A stretch of 64,000 nt of DNA from the NCBI GenBank assembly GCA_021401465.1, contig JADDMT010000084.1:62001-126000 (forward strand), given 5' to 3'. Shown here piece by piece: positions 53,691 through 64,000 of this stretch (position 1 is its first letter; the number at the start of each line of letters is the position of its first letter). This DNA comes from Teratosphaeria epicoccoides. Taxonomy: Eukaryota > Ascomycota > Dothideomycetes > Mycosphaerellales > Teratosphaeriaceae. The position numbers and the translations under genes were made by a program. The notes below the pieces were generated by a model that was not told the DNA's origin, made no database searches, and saw only the letters and a list, made by a program, of their open reading frames with translations.

Positions 53691-54763
53691 CTAATGACCG
53701 TCCAGCTCGGCCGGCATATGTTCAGCACCAAGTTCACCTGCGAGTGGTGTGCTATACAACTCGTATATGGCATTACTGCCATCGAGCTCAGGACCCTGAT
53801 GGTCTTCACCATGGAGTTCCGCATGCTTCTTGCCCTCCCCATCCATTTCGGCTTTCCCTAAGTACTCTTCAACCGGCTCAAGGGCCGATGGAAGTCACTT
53901 TCGACGTTGCCACCAAAATAATGCGGCAGCGACAGTTGTAGATAAAGCGGCGAATGCGATACCAAGCCCAATGCCTACCGTAGCAGCACTTGACAAGGGC
54001 TTCGAAGAGGGCTCCGACATCATCAAACTCGACGTGCTTGTGGCGAGCGGTGTCGGCGAGGACAGCGAGGCGGACTGTGTTGCTATACTGTGGTGAGGCC
54101 CGTGCTAGTGGTGGTGGTGATACTGGTGCTGAAGAGGGTGAGATCGTCTGATCGCCACGCGGTGGCTATCGCTGGGGCAAAGTAGTAATCAATATCGCTG
54201 ATCGTCGAGGTGTCTGAACCATTTACGATGGTTGCGGTAAAAGAATGCCCGGTACATAATAACATGTATTGCGAACTTGCACTGCCGCTTTCGTCAATCT
54301 ATGATCATTGGGGTCCATGGTTGAATGCACTTTACATTGGAGGACAGCAGGTTGCCAAAGTTGTGTCTTCAATGAGATTTATATCAGCTGTACTGTAGCC
54401 ATAGGGACACACGCCCGGGGAGTACTCCACGGATCCAGGAAGATAGTAAGTGCCTCTCGATATGAAGCCAGACGCAAAGCCGGGCGGGTAGCACTCCGGT
54501 CTGCACCCGCGCGTCACATTGAAGGCACTCCATGACGCGGTGGAGGACACCATTGTAAAGCTGGCATTGGCATTACCATTGGGCCTTCCTTCCTCAACGA
54601 AGACGATTGGAAATTTGGTGACTGTGTCATTCTGCTGGCCTTGCAGAGTGAACGTTGGTGCCAGACAAGATGCTGGAGGCGTGAGTGTCGTAAACAAGCC
54701 GATATGTCCGTATGCTGTAGCGCTGGGCAAGGCGAAAGTTCCAATGCCAGCAGGCACTTGCAT
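53691..54763 (-). pseudogene. Single-pass membrane protein, frame-disrupted, with in-frame TGA before its tail
   Basis: Exon 1 (54763-54336) encodes a secreted-type ectodomain (MQVPAGIGTFALPSATAYGH, then CRPECYPPGF, CPYGYSTADI, TCCPPI), Cys- and Asn-glycosylation-rich. Exon 2 starts at 54281 (donor GTAAAG, acceptor GGCAG) and gives YFAPAIATAWRSDDLTLFST and a Thr/Ser linker, then stops at 54085-54083. The expected TM helix (VGIGLGIAFAALSTTVAAAL then FWWQRRK) follows in another frame, reachable through a 77-nt intron ending GAG or through a 1-2-base indel. After RRK comes TGA (53897-53895), and then, in the same frame, 67 sense codons (EYLGKAEMDGEGKKHAELHG ... PAELDGH) to TAG at 53693. This looks like the cytoplasmic tail. 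Either a pseudogene, a readthrough gene or sequence errors. Confidence 0.5.
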
Positions 54764-55298
54764 GCTGAAAGACGTCGAGGACGATGGTCAGGATGATCCA
54801 CCGCCGAGGGCCAAGGCTGCATATTGATACAAAGGGACGAGAAACCTTGTATGGGGTGCGCATATACATTACAGCGTACATGAAACAGTGTACATGAAAG
54901 GGCGAGAGGACGACCATTGGTCTTGTAGGCGCGGCTCCGAGTTCCGAAGAGCACGGCGTGCACATGAGGAAAGCCAGATCGCGCAGGAGCTCGACCGTTC
55001 ATCCGCTTGCAGGACCAATTGATATACTCAGGCACCAAGCCTCAAATTTCGCAACTTGATTGCATCTTTGGCCCCCCAAATGCTCGGTTTCTGGTAATTT
55101 ACCTGGCGCTTCGAGCTGCACATAGCCGCCCAGTGAAGCATTTGCTCGGCCAAACATCGGGCAGACGCCACAAGCATACTATTCGCTACTGTTACTAAGT
55201 GCTGTGGCTGGGCCATATGCAGGAAGCTCTCGCACCGGCTTCTCGATTAGAGGGAATGTATCAGACCTTTTGTCAAGCGTGGCTTGCACGTCTGTTCC
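54764..55298. other. Intergenic, 535 bp
   Basis: Promoter of the disrupted membrane protein and 3' flank of the SAM37 gene. No gene is supported. Confidence 0.45.
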
Positions 55299-56564
55299 TC
55301 AATGCCCGCCATTGAATCGTTGTTGAGTCATTATGGACATGCCAGCCAGCGCTGCGCCTAGATGACCATAATCCGCGAGGCGTTTGCGACCGAAGATCTG
55401 AACCTCATCGCCATGCGGCCAGATTAAATTGCCCGTGCGCAACGCGAGGTAGACGGACAAGCCTAGTGCTCCGGTGGAGAATCCTAAGATGGGTGTCCAG
55501 TGACGGGGCCAGGAGAAACGCTCCACCTCGCACGTACGGAGAATGGTCGTGTTCGATGGCACGACCAGCGGAATGTGTGAAAGCAGCTCTGCGGCCGTGC
55601 CAGTGATGATGGCCGTAATTGAAGACGACGGGGGAGTGGTCCAAGGCAGGGACATGCCGTTTGCTGTCCGAAAGTCGTCCCTTGAGGCTTCGGTCTCCAG
55701 AGTTTGCAAAAACAGCACGTTCTCTGTTTCGGTATGCAAGTTGAGCTTGCTATGTATTCTCTCCGTGTATTCCACTATTTTGAGGTACTTCTTTCTGAGT
55801 GTCGCCCTCAACCAGTTTTGTGGCATTTTGGGATACAGCATCAAAGCCAAATATCCATACGCCAGGCAATCAACCGCCGTGGGCTCGTTGCCGTCAAGGA
55901 AGTATTGTTTGGTGCTCAGCATTTCCTGCAGCGGCTCGAAGAAGTTCTCGGCCAGATTGTGCAGCTTGAACACGGCGCTGTGCTCTGGCCTTCTCAACAG
56001 GCTGCTGATGGTGTCTTTTCTTGGAAGTAACAGGCTCGCCCGCTTCTGCGCGTCAGCCTCGAATGGCTTGCCTTCCTCCTTGCCCACGCCATCGCCCATT
56101 CCCATGCTCTCGTGTACGTTGTCCACGTCGATGCTAGAGATGCCGAGATGCTCGGTGCGTTGCCGTGCTGCTGATCGCCGCTTGGGCGGGATGATGTAGT
56201 TCGCGTGCCATGGTAGGATCTTGGTGAAGGCAGAGCGGGTGGTGCTGTAGTTCTCGAAGGAGACATCGAGCGAGATATCCAACAGAGCTTGGGCGCGTGA
56301 TTGTAGGAAACCGGTCAGCGCACTGGCATCGGCTCTTTGCCTCCGAGAGAGCGGGCCGGGAAGGTGGAGATGACGCGCGATACTGTTGAAGCCATATATA
56401 CGCTCCTCATTGTCCAGCAGCAACGGCAGACGATCCTGCTCCGTGTGCGTCGGAACGAGTCGGTAGTCTGCAGGAAGGTGAAGCTGGAGGAGAGCAATGG
56501 CCGCCAGGCACTCTGCGTCGATTGAAGCCAGGCCGAATGCCGGGCCGAGCACACGCAGCTCCAT
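55299..56564 (-). CDS. SAM37: SAM complex subunit SAM37/metaxin (Tom37-like)
   Basis: A subunit of the mitochondrial outer-membrane sorting and assembly machinery that inserts beta-barrel proteins. A single exon of 421 residues from Met at 56564 (MELRVLGPAFGLASIDAECL); the frame runs open to 56822, but this ATG begins the Tom37 thioredoxin-like domain. That domain continues ALLQLHLPADYRLVPTHTEQ and GFNSIARHL. The GST-like C-terminal domain has LTGFLQSRAQALLDISLDVS, YFLDGNEPTAVDCLAYGYLA and WLRATLRKKYLKIVEYTERI, the metaxin signature. A charged insertion (about 180-215) separates the two. Near the end, ILGFSTGALGLSVYLALRTG is a likely membrane-anchoring helix. Confidence 0.9.
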   Translation of the reverse strand: MELRVLGPAFGLASIDAECLAAIALLQLHLPADYRLVPTHTEQDRLPLLLDNEERIYGFNSIARHLHLPGPLSRRQRADASALTGFLQSRAQALLDISLDVSFENYSTTRSAFTKILPWHANYIIPPKRRSAARQRTEHLGISSIDVDNVHESMGMGDGVGKEEGKPFEADAQKRASLLLPRKDTISSLLRRPEHSAVFKLHNLAENFFEPLQEMLSTKQYFLDGNEPTAVDCLAYGYLALMLYPKMPQNWLRATLRKKYLKIVEYTERIHSKLNLHTETENVLFLQTLETEASRDDFRTANGMSLPWTTPPSSSITAIITGTAAELLSHIPLVVPSNTTILRTCEVERFSWPRHWTPILGFSTGALGLSVYLALRTGNLIWPHGDEVQIFGRKRLADYGHLGAALAGMSIMTQQRFNGGH

Positions 56565-57318
56565 CGTTGGCAGTTGCCCTTGGCAGTAGTACCTTCCCTG
56601 CTCGTCCAGTTCAACAACGCAACTTCCCTCTGCTTGTTTACCCCGTGCCCTGCCTCTTGCACGACTCGCGTGTTCCCCGCATGGTCCGGAGGTCTGTGCT
56701 AGCGCGATTCCACAAGCATAAAGTTTCGAGATTTCTGTTCCCAACTTGATTTCTTTCCCATCCAAGGCAAGTCTCTCCAGTACTACCCTCGCACTTCTGA
56801 CCAACATACTGACTGTGAGCATAGTGCACGGGCATTACGCATATCAGTGAGGATTCGTCCGAGATTGCGTTTTTGCTAGGTGAGTCGATCTGCAGGTTTG
56901 AGTACGTGTCGAGAGCAAGAAGCTGACTTCTTCTACAGTTGAAAACTATCAACTGACCGCTCCTGTTGGTCTTCGGATCGGCAGGGAATTTTTGTAACCG
57001 TCGACGCGCAATTGCGCACGCTTTTCATCAGTTCGCTTGCCGAGACGGCGACGGGCTGGAGATGGCTAAGACTGGGCGAGGAGCGAGCATCACTGACGAT
57101 GAAGAGCGCCCTGGACTGACCTCACGACTGCCACGCAAAGTGTTGCTGGCTGCATCTTGACCATAAGTCCAGTTGACGACTCTCTTGACATGATCGCGGA
57201 ATTGCTTGACAAGCCACAAGGCCTCGGCATGCGCATCACCCCGCCGTGTAACTCTAATAGTGCATTCGTTTCTTCACCGAGAAATCCTTGGTATCTCTAC
57301 AATGTTGCTGTTGATGGT
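56565..57318. other. Bidirectional promoter region, 754 bp
   Basis: Lies between the divergent SAM37 and acetoacetyl-CoA synthetase genes. The frame of each gene remains open some way into it, but no conserved peptide is seen there. Confidence 0.45.
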
Positions 57319-59413
57319 ATGGCGTCCACCATGAATGACACTTCGAAGTCGCCGGACCTGCTATGGCTGCCTCGCAACGCGAATTCGACGCCCATGAGCG
57401 TGTACCGGCGTCACATCAACCGCACTTACAGCCTCAATCTGCTAACTACACACGATTTGCACAAATGGAGCGTGGACAGACCTCAGGAATTCTGGATCGA
57501 TCTCTACACGTATCTTCAGCTACAGCCCTCGCTACCGCCTGCGTTGAGGAAAGCCTACGATGACACCGTCCCAATCTCGTCAAATCCTGCATTCTTTCCG
57601 GGCGTCAAGCTTAACTATGCCGAGAACGCATTGTTCGCCAATCCTGACCCTGATGCAATCGCGTTGGTCGGTGTTCGTGAGGGCATGGATCTTTCACAAG
57701 AGGATGGCGAGCAACTGACCTGGCGGCATTGTCGCGAAAAAGTACGCCTGACTGCCAGTGCATTGCGACGGAGCGGCGCAAAACAAGGTGACAGGATTGC
57801 GGCGCTCGTGGCCAACTCGATATGGGCGATGATTTTGTTTCATGCCAGTGCGGCTGTTGGGGCCATCTTCACCTCAATCAGTCCGGAGCTTGGTCTTGAA
57901 GGCTGTGTCAGCCGGTTGCAGCAAGTCACGCCGAGCATATTGTTCGCCGACTCGGACACTGTGTACAAAGGCAAGACCGTATCATTAGCGACGAAGGTCA
58001 AGCAGATACTGGATCGACTGTCGCCCAAACCGCAGACCTTTACTGTACCAATCACGCCTCAGCAAAGTCCGACCTATCCTACCGTCGATCAATTCATGGC
58101 CAGAGCAAACCGTTCTGACCCTCTCATCTTTGCTCCGACCGCATTCAGCGATCCTTTGATGATTTGTTATAGTTCCGGGACGACTGGAGCTCCGAAGTGT
58201 ATAGTACATCGACACGGCCTAATCATGCAGCTCAAGAAGATCTCCATGATCCACAACTCGACAACTGACAAAGATGTAATACTGCAATACTCCTCGACAT
58301 CCTGGGTAGTCTTCTACATCATGTGCGGCTACTTCGCTTGCGGCGCAAAAACGATCGTCTACAACGGGAGCCCAACCTATCCAGACGCAAGGCAGTTGCT
58401 TTGGATGGTGGAAAAGTACGAAGTCACGTATTTTGGCACGAGTCCGCGATATTTGCTGGAAGTTGAGATGTCAAAATGCATCCCGAAGCAGGACTTTGAC
58501 CTTGGGTCGCTGAGGATAGTGTACACCACTGGCGCAACCCTGTCGTCCGAACAGTACCGATGGTTTTACTCAGCTTTTCCCCCTCATGTCCACCTTTGCA
58601 ACACGGCAGGCGGTACCGATACGGCGACTTCGCTCATTGCGGCAGACCCTTGCGGTCCTATACATGCCGGCGAGATGCAGGTCTTTGGGCTGGGCATGGA
58701 CGTCGACATTGCAGATCCCACTTCTGGCGACTCGATCATGCACACTGGCGAGGCGGGCGAAATGGTCGTGCGGAAGCCGTTTCCAAGTATGCCGTGTTTC
58801 TTCTGGGGAGATCATCTACATCATAAATACAAAGAGTCGTACTTTGAGCGTTTTGAGAGCGTGGACGTTTGGGCGCAGCATGATTGGTTGAGTCGAAATC
58901 CGAAGACGGGAGGCTTGGTGATGCATGGAAGGAGCGATGGGGTGTTGAGTGAGTATGGCATGCCCTTCCAGTGCTGCGGTGCTAACATGAGCGACAGACC
59001 CATCAGGCATTCGCTTCGGCTCTGGCGAGATCTATGCCATTGTGGAGGCCGCACCGCTCAACGCATACGTCTCTAACAGCCTCTGTGTTGGCCGACGGCG
59101 TCCACAAGACAGAGACGAGGATGTGTTTTTGTTTGTCGTTATGGCGAAGGGACACTGTTTCACACCAAGACTTTCGAATGAAATCAAGCACGCCATTCGC
59201 CAGGCTCTCTCACCGAGACATGTGCCGAAATTCGTGATTGAAGTTCCGGACGTGCCTGTGACGATCAACGGGAAGAAGGTGGAGACGGCGGTGAAGCAGA
59301 TAATTGGAGGCAAAGATGTGGTGCCGTCGAACACGGTCATTAATCCGGAGATGATAGGGTATTTTAAGAGGTTTAGAGACATTGAGAGGGAAGGTAGAGA
59401 GAGTAAGCTGTAG
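57319..59413 (+). CDS. Acetoacetyl-CoA synthetase with C-terminal SKL
   Basis: Activates acetoacetate to acetoacetyl-CoA with ATP and CoA. Exons 57319-58948 and 58998-59413 (donor GTGAGT, acceptor GACAG) give 681 residues and restore GVLNPSGIRFGSGEIYAIVE. The start at 57319 (MASTMNDTSKSPDLLWLPRN) fits the family N-terminus; earlier ATGs at 57190 and 57229 are in frame. Key blocks: HDLHKWSVDRPQEFWIDLY, FFPGVKLNYAENALF, the P-loop CYSSGTTGAPKCIVHRHG, SSTSWVVFYIMCGYFACGAK, YTTGATLSSEQYRWFY, NTAGGTDTATSL and VTINGKKVETAVKQIIGG with the catalytic Lys. The protein ends GRESKL, a perfect type 1 peroxisomal targeting signal, whereas the animal enzyme is cytosolic. Confidence 0.93.
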
Positions 59414-60290
59414 AAGCGTGTCTTACCAACCCCAGTATTCGAAGGAGTGGTACCTTATGTCTTGACGACCCTATCTTCTGTAGCAATGCAGCGTACGCGC
59501 GCTGATTCGCAGAGCACCTCCTGTACAGGGATCACTCCAGTCCTGCAGGCTGGTCCTGGCTTACAAGATTTAACATCAGTGCGTCCGCGCTCAAACCTGG
59601 TCTGTCAAAGGATCAGATCGCCATCATGCTGCGGCTTTAGGATGCGGAATCTCTGCCAGCCATCAAGTGCAGCACATTTGGCGATGAACATCGGTTTCGT
59701 GTAGTCGGAACACCAACCTACAGCTTGTCTGGAGATGTGGATCGGCAGATCGATGTCAGTGCGTCTTCAACTACAGCACATTGAATCATCGAAGCTACCA
59801 GGCAGCAGCTGGACTGCCAGCCGGAGCATTGCATAGTACCTTGTAAGGCTGGATTGGGTGGGCGAATGCATGAGTGACCATGGACAAATTGACTTGAGTC
59901 AGTATTGATGCCTTGCGTAAGATCGGTCATGATCACTGCATGTATTGACGATCAGACTGGGCTTCGATCGCAGAAGCGGACATAGGTCGATGTCGTGGGA
60001 CTTACCAGCTTAGTGGAATGTTTGTGTCACATGCTAGCGCAAATGGATAGCTAGCCGTGCCGTTTTAGTGTCATCAGGCGAAGATGACATAACAGCATGC
60101 GACACCTCTGGAAATAGCTCCTCGCACCTCTCACATCCACCTTACATTACTCGCCTCGTAGGCTTCACCGTTGCTTTGAAAGCTTGCCCGAGCCATGTCG
60201 CAACCGCCGGACTGAGCATTGTCTGAGCAAGTCCACTTATCTCGCACTGCAGCACCGTCACACGATTGCCTTCCACAACGGTCCTGCGGC
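59414..60290. other. Intergenic, 877 bp
   Basis: 3' flank of the acetoacetyl-CoA synthetase gene and promoter of the DCAF-type gene. A 6-codon upstream ORF (60195-60215, MSQPPD) precedes the main start. No other gene is supported. Confidence 0.45.
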
Positions 60291-63200
60291 ATGATGAAGC
60301 AGACCATGTACACCAAGATCCATGAGCGAGAGCTGAGCTCACCTGCTGTTCGCTCTCACCTTGCTTGCCGATCACTGTACAGCCAGCCGTCCTTCATCTC
60401 GGAGCTCGACATCGTGAACGAGCTCGATGGCCATTCCGGCTGTGTCAATGCATTATCATGGTCCAAGACGGGTAATCTGCTGGCCTCAGGCTCCGATGAC
60501 CAACACTTGAACATCCATCAATATCTACCGCGAGACGATGGCTCGAAGCAGTTCAAGTTGGTCACGACTGTGGCTACAGGACACACCCAGAACATCTTCA
60601 GCGTCAAGTTCATGCCAGGCCACGATGATCGAATATGTGTTACTGCCGCCGGTGATGGTGAGGTGCGGGTATTTGATCTGGAGTACAGTGGAGGGGCACG
60701 AGAGGCCAGTACAGCCAGCAGCCTGGCGAGCGAGGGCCGGCGAAGAGGCAGGAACAACGTCTACAACGGTGTCAGATACCTTGGCGATGGCGACACAGAT
60801 TGCAGAGTGTACCGCAGTCATGGTGATCGAGTGAAGAGAATCGTCACAGAGAGCTCGCCATACCTTTTCTTGACCTGCTCAGAAGACGGTGAGGTGCGCC
60901 AGTGGGATCTCAGACAGCCCTCCTCCGCCTACCCTCCGCAAAGAGGCAGCAGATGGAGCGCAGACGAGGACCATGCCGTTCCTCCAGCCCTCATTTCGTA
61001 TAAGCGATACAACTTGGATCTCAACACGATCTCGTGTTCGCCGTCTCAGCCGCATTACATTGCTCTTGGCGGCGCGCATCTCCATTGCTTTCTCCATGAC
61101 CGCCGCATGACAGGGCGTGACAGACTGCGAGAAACTGGCAAGCCATTGTCACCAGCTGCCAGCAGATCCCGCGAAGATGAGGAACTCGTGACCCAAGCGA
61201 CGCAATGCGTACGAAAGTTTGCGCCTCGAGGTCAGCAGCGCATGAAACGTACGGAGAATGGTCATATCACTGCCTGCAAGATCAGTGATGCTCGGCCCGA
61301 TGAGTTGGTGGTTAGCTGGAGCGGCGATCACATTTACAGCTTTGACCTAGTCCGTAGTCCAGATGCGCGAGAGCCTGAGACGGCGAGCCCAGTCAGGAGA
61401 GCAAGTGGGAGCCGAACGAAAGGCGGTCATGATATCAAGAGGAAACGCAAGGCTGCTTCTGATGATACCCTAAGCAAGCAAGAGTCGACTGCCAGAGCCT
61501 CGTCTCGGCCGCGTACCGAGCCCAATAGCAACGATGAAGCTGCCTCTGCTCTTCGTGTTCGATATCAGAACGGGCAGAGCGAAGACATCCCAATATCGAG
61601 ACCGGCCGGGTCTGGTCTCGGTATTGGATCCAGGACGCAGAATGCAGAACGTGTAGCTGATCTCATGGTTACTATACGGAGGCGCCTATTCGGTCGTCCA
61701 ACAGAAGGCACGAATCCTGAGCTAGGCTTCACAGGGGCACTGAGAGAGGCTGCTGCGTTGCTGCCTGATATCGATGAAGCTATGCGCGAGTGGGGCTACC
61801 CAATGGACCCATCAGAGGACCAAGTACGGCTACAGCAGACCTTACGTCGCGCCCGCGAGAGCACGCGTCGGTTTGTGCAAGCCGCCGGTACGCTGGCGCG
61901 TGTGCTAGGTGGACGGCTTGAACCTGATGTCGATGATCCCAGCCCTTCGCTGGCAGACTTCACAAGCGTGGAGGCGAGATCGAACGATTTACAGCCTTCT
62001 CAACGTGAGCAGTTTGGTTATGACTTTCTAAAGGCAATCCTGTTGTGGTTGGAGTCTGGCATCGGCCGTCTGATAGAAGGTTTCACCAGGCCTACAGAAA
62101 TGCTCCCCACGGTCAAAGCCGCCGCTCGCCTACCAATTCCGGAAGCGGAGGCTTCGATCGAAGCAATCGACGAATATCTCATCCCATATTTGCTTCGCTT
62201 GGCCAGCGATACGCCGGTGGTCAATGTGGAGGTCAACGAGTTCGAGCTTGATGAGAACAGGCAGGTCTTTGGGTCCGAGAAAGCGGCTGTACTGGCATTT
62301 GCTGCTGCTGTCCGGATACCTTTTGCGGATCTCTCTTCCGCAGTCGTGCTGGCAGAAGAGTCCGGCTCGGAGCATTTCCAAGCTCAGGACCGGCAGACTG
62401 CCATGAAGATTTGGGGCCGCAAAATCTCGAGAGGCATTTTGCTGAATGCCGCTGAATGTGTCAACTTCGCCTTTGTTGACCGGGCTTTTGGTGGACTCGG
62501 TCGAGTCATACAGCATGAGGTGACCGAGCACGACAGCGATGAGCCTATCGAGAACGTCGAGATGATCGGCCAGACAGGTCAGACGATGGAGAAGATCACT
62601 GCTGACGCGCTTGCCGACGCGTCGCGACAAGCTCATGCTCCAAGTAGTAATATGAGTGGAGTTTTCAACGATCCTGAAGCACAGCACCCAGAAGTGCCGC
62701 AACGTGCCGCTGGAGGCGATACATGTATGGACCCGCGCTCCATCTTTGACGATCGGCCCGACCGTGTTCCGGGTGACCCCGACGACAGTGATGACGATGA
62801 TGCTATGTCAGATCAAGATGATCAAGGTGACTCCTCTGACGAAGCAGAAGAAGAAGATGACGATTCTTCGGAACCCGACGAGATCGACGGCGTTCCACAG
62901 GCGGGTTTGCCACGACTCATGTACACATCAGCTTTCGAGCGCCGGCGTCGCAAAGAAAAGGTCGAGGCTGAAGTCCCCTGCTACCCTTACACGCGTGAGT
63001 ACCGTGGCCATTGCAATGTTCGGACTGTGAAAGATGTGAATTTCTTTGGCCTAGACGACGAATACGTGGTGTCTGGCTCGGATGACGGCAATTTGTTCAT
63101 CTGGGATCGCAAGTCTTCTCAACTCGTTAACATCCTGGAAGGTGATGGCGAGGTCGTGAATGTGATCCAAGGACATCCGTACGAGACGATGATGGCTGTG

Positions 63201-64000
63201 AGTGGGATTGACCACACCATCAAGATCTTCAGTCCGGATTTTCGCGCGAGAGCTGCAGCTAGGCTCAGTTTGGGTGTGAGTAGCATTGATGCCAGTCAGT
63301 TCTCAAGCATTCAGTGGCCCCGCCGTATCGGTCGGCGACGCGGTCAGCCTCCTCCGCCTACCACTGATGGACCTGATGAACCACGGGCAAGGACTGGAAG
63401 CAACGTCACTTCGGAGCCGGCCGTCCCTGTGGCGCGAGAGGAGGTTGAGGATGAAGACGAAGGGTACGTGGGGCCGACTGGTCTGGCAAGCAGGAAGAGG
63501 ATGCATGACCAATATCGGATCGTGAACAAGAATGACATGGAGAGGCAGGGCGGGAACCAAGATGCTTTTATCACGGTGAGTTCGATCTCTGCGTTGTTAA
63601 ACCGGCATATTTTGAGGGACGGTCTGGGTATCAGCAGCCGAGTGCTGAGAGAGTTGGGGTTGCTTCCAATATAGGTGCGGAGATTGAGAGGTTGCGGCCA
63701 CGGCCATGCGGGTGGTAAGCTGTCGCCACTCCCTCCCGCTCGTTCTGTCGAACATTGCAACCCAAGTCCTGACGAGCATTTTGTGCATGCAGGTCCATCA
63801 TGCGTCGCTCCTGCGCATACTGTTCGGGAGGATGGGAAACATTGGCGTGATGCCGGACTTTCATTGAATTCAATTTGTACCTGACAAAACACGATTTGCT
63901 AATTTACGTTTGTGTTTTGCAGAGGTCTATGCTTGCACAGCTCGCGGCCAGGATCCGTGCGCATCGTGCGGCTGCAGTGGGACAAGATGGTGGAGCTGGT
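60291..64000 (+). CDS. WD40 DCAF-type protein (DCAF6/DCAF8-like CUL4 substrate receptor), 3' end off the window
   Basis: Probable substrate receptor of a CUL4-DDB1 ubiquitin ligase. Exon 1 runs 60291-63575 from MMKQTMYTKIHERELSSPAV. WD repeats near the N-terminus include LDGHSGCVNALSWSKTGNLL then ASGSDDQHLNIH, TGHTQNIFSVKFMPGHDDRI, SHGDRVKRIVTESSPYLFLT then CSEDGEVRQWDLR (a DCAF WDxR motif). A long Glu/Arg-rich middle, an acidic run (DDSDDDDAMSDQDDQGDSSD) and C-terminal repeats (YRGHCNVRTVKDVNFFGLDD, VVSGSDDGNLFIWDRKSSQL) follow. After DAFIT a GTGAGT donor at 63576 fits an intron to 63922, continuing RSMLAQLAARIRAHRAAAVG. Without splicing the frame ends at 63674. Confidence 0.88.

Noticed and set aside
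17484..59413. Secondary-metabolite cluster because of two adenylate-forming enzymes
   Set aside because: Both are stand-alone primary-metabolism CoA ligases 38 kb apart, and no PKS, NRPS, terpene synthase or P450 is present.

Overview
This is a stretch of nuclear chromosome from a filamentous ascomycete, most likely a Dothideomycete of the Mycosphaerella lineage (lineage is inferred from gene style, not from a search). The evidence is short introns of about 50-80 nt with GTRAGT-like donors and CTRAC/CTGAC branch sites, close gene spacing, Pezizomycotina-specific families (DUF5321 mitochondrial protein, DUF3455 secreted protein, CorA-like domain protein, Pil1 eisosome protein), a GH3 xylosidase, and small secreted cysteine-containing proteins. 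I see no complete transposon, no CRISPR array, no rRNA and no secondary-metabolite synthase.

Layout. 1-6 kb: 3' part of a MEMO1 gene (-), a small CxxC-rich protein (+), an intron-containing tRNA-Val-like gene, two uncharacterised proteins (-) and a broken F-box-like gene (-). 6-13 kb: secreted GH3 beta-xylosidase (+), mitochondrial-type SDR (+), small membrane protein (-), MARVEL-like protein (+). 13-17.5 kb: mostly degenerate, with a CorA-like remnant (-). 17.5-21.5 kb: malonyl-CoA synthetase (+) and an X-domain DnaJ protein (+). 21.5-25 kb: gene-poor. 25-29 kb: possible 38-residue protein (+), acidic nuclear-type protein (-), BolA (+), ZIP zinc transporter (+). 29.6-31 kb: a short-chain dehydrogenase pseudogene. 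31-35.3 kb: gene-poor. 35-40 kb: NatB catalytic subunit (-), DapA-like aldolase (-), Pil1 (-). 41-44 kb: two small secreted proteins flanking a DUF5321 mitochondrial protein. 44-49 kb: divergent pair of mitochondrial Asp-tRNA synthetase (-) and a WD40/coiled-coil protein (+). 50-57 kb: MFS sugar transporter (+), DUF3455 secreted protein (-), a disrupted single-pass membrane protein (-), SAM37/metaxin (-). 57-64 kb: acetoacetyl-CoA synthetase (+) and a DCAF-type WD40 protein (+) that runs off the right edge.

Most genes are unrelated housekeeping loci. Mitochondrial functions are frequent: Asp-tRNA synthetase, SAM37, BolA, the DUF5321 protein, malonyl-CoA synthetase, an SDR and a small TM protein. 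The features most worth a second look are: a membrane protein whose plausible cytoplasmic tail lies in frame behind a TGA; a 34-bp tandem duplication that copied a start codon and created an overlapping upstream ORF; a perfect SKL C-terminus on acetoacetyl-CoA synthetase; a 12-nt exon in the sugar transporter; decayed SDR, CorA-like and F-box-like genes; and a tRNA-Val-like gene with a mispaired acceptor end. All exon boundaries were deduced by eye from reading frame and splice consensus.
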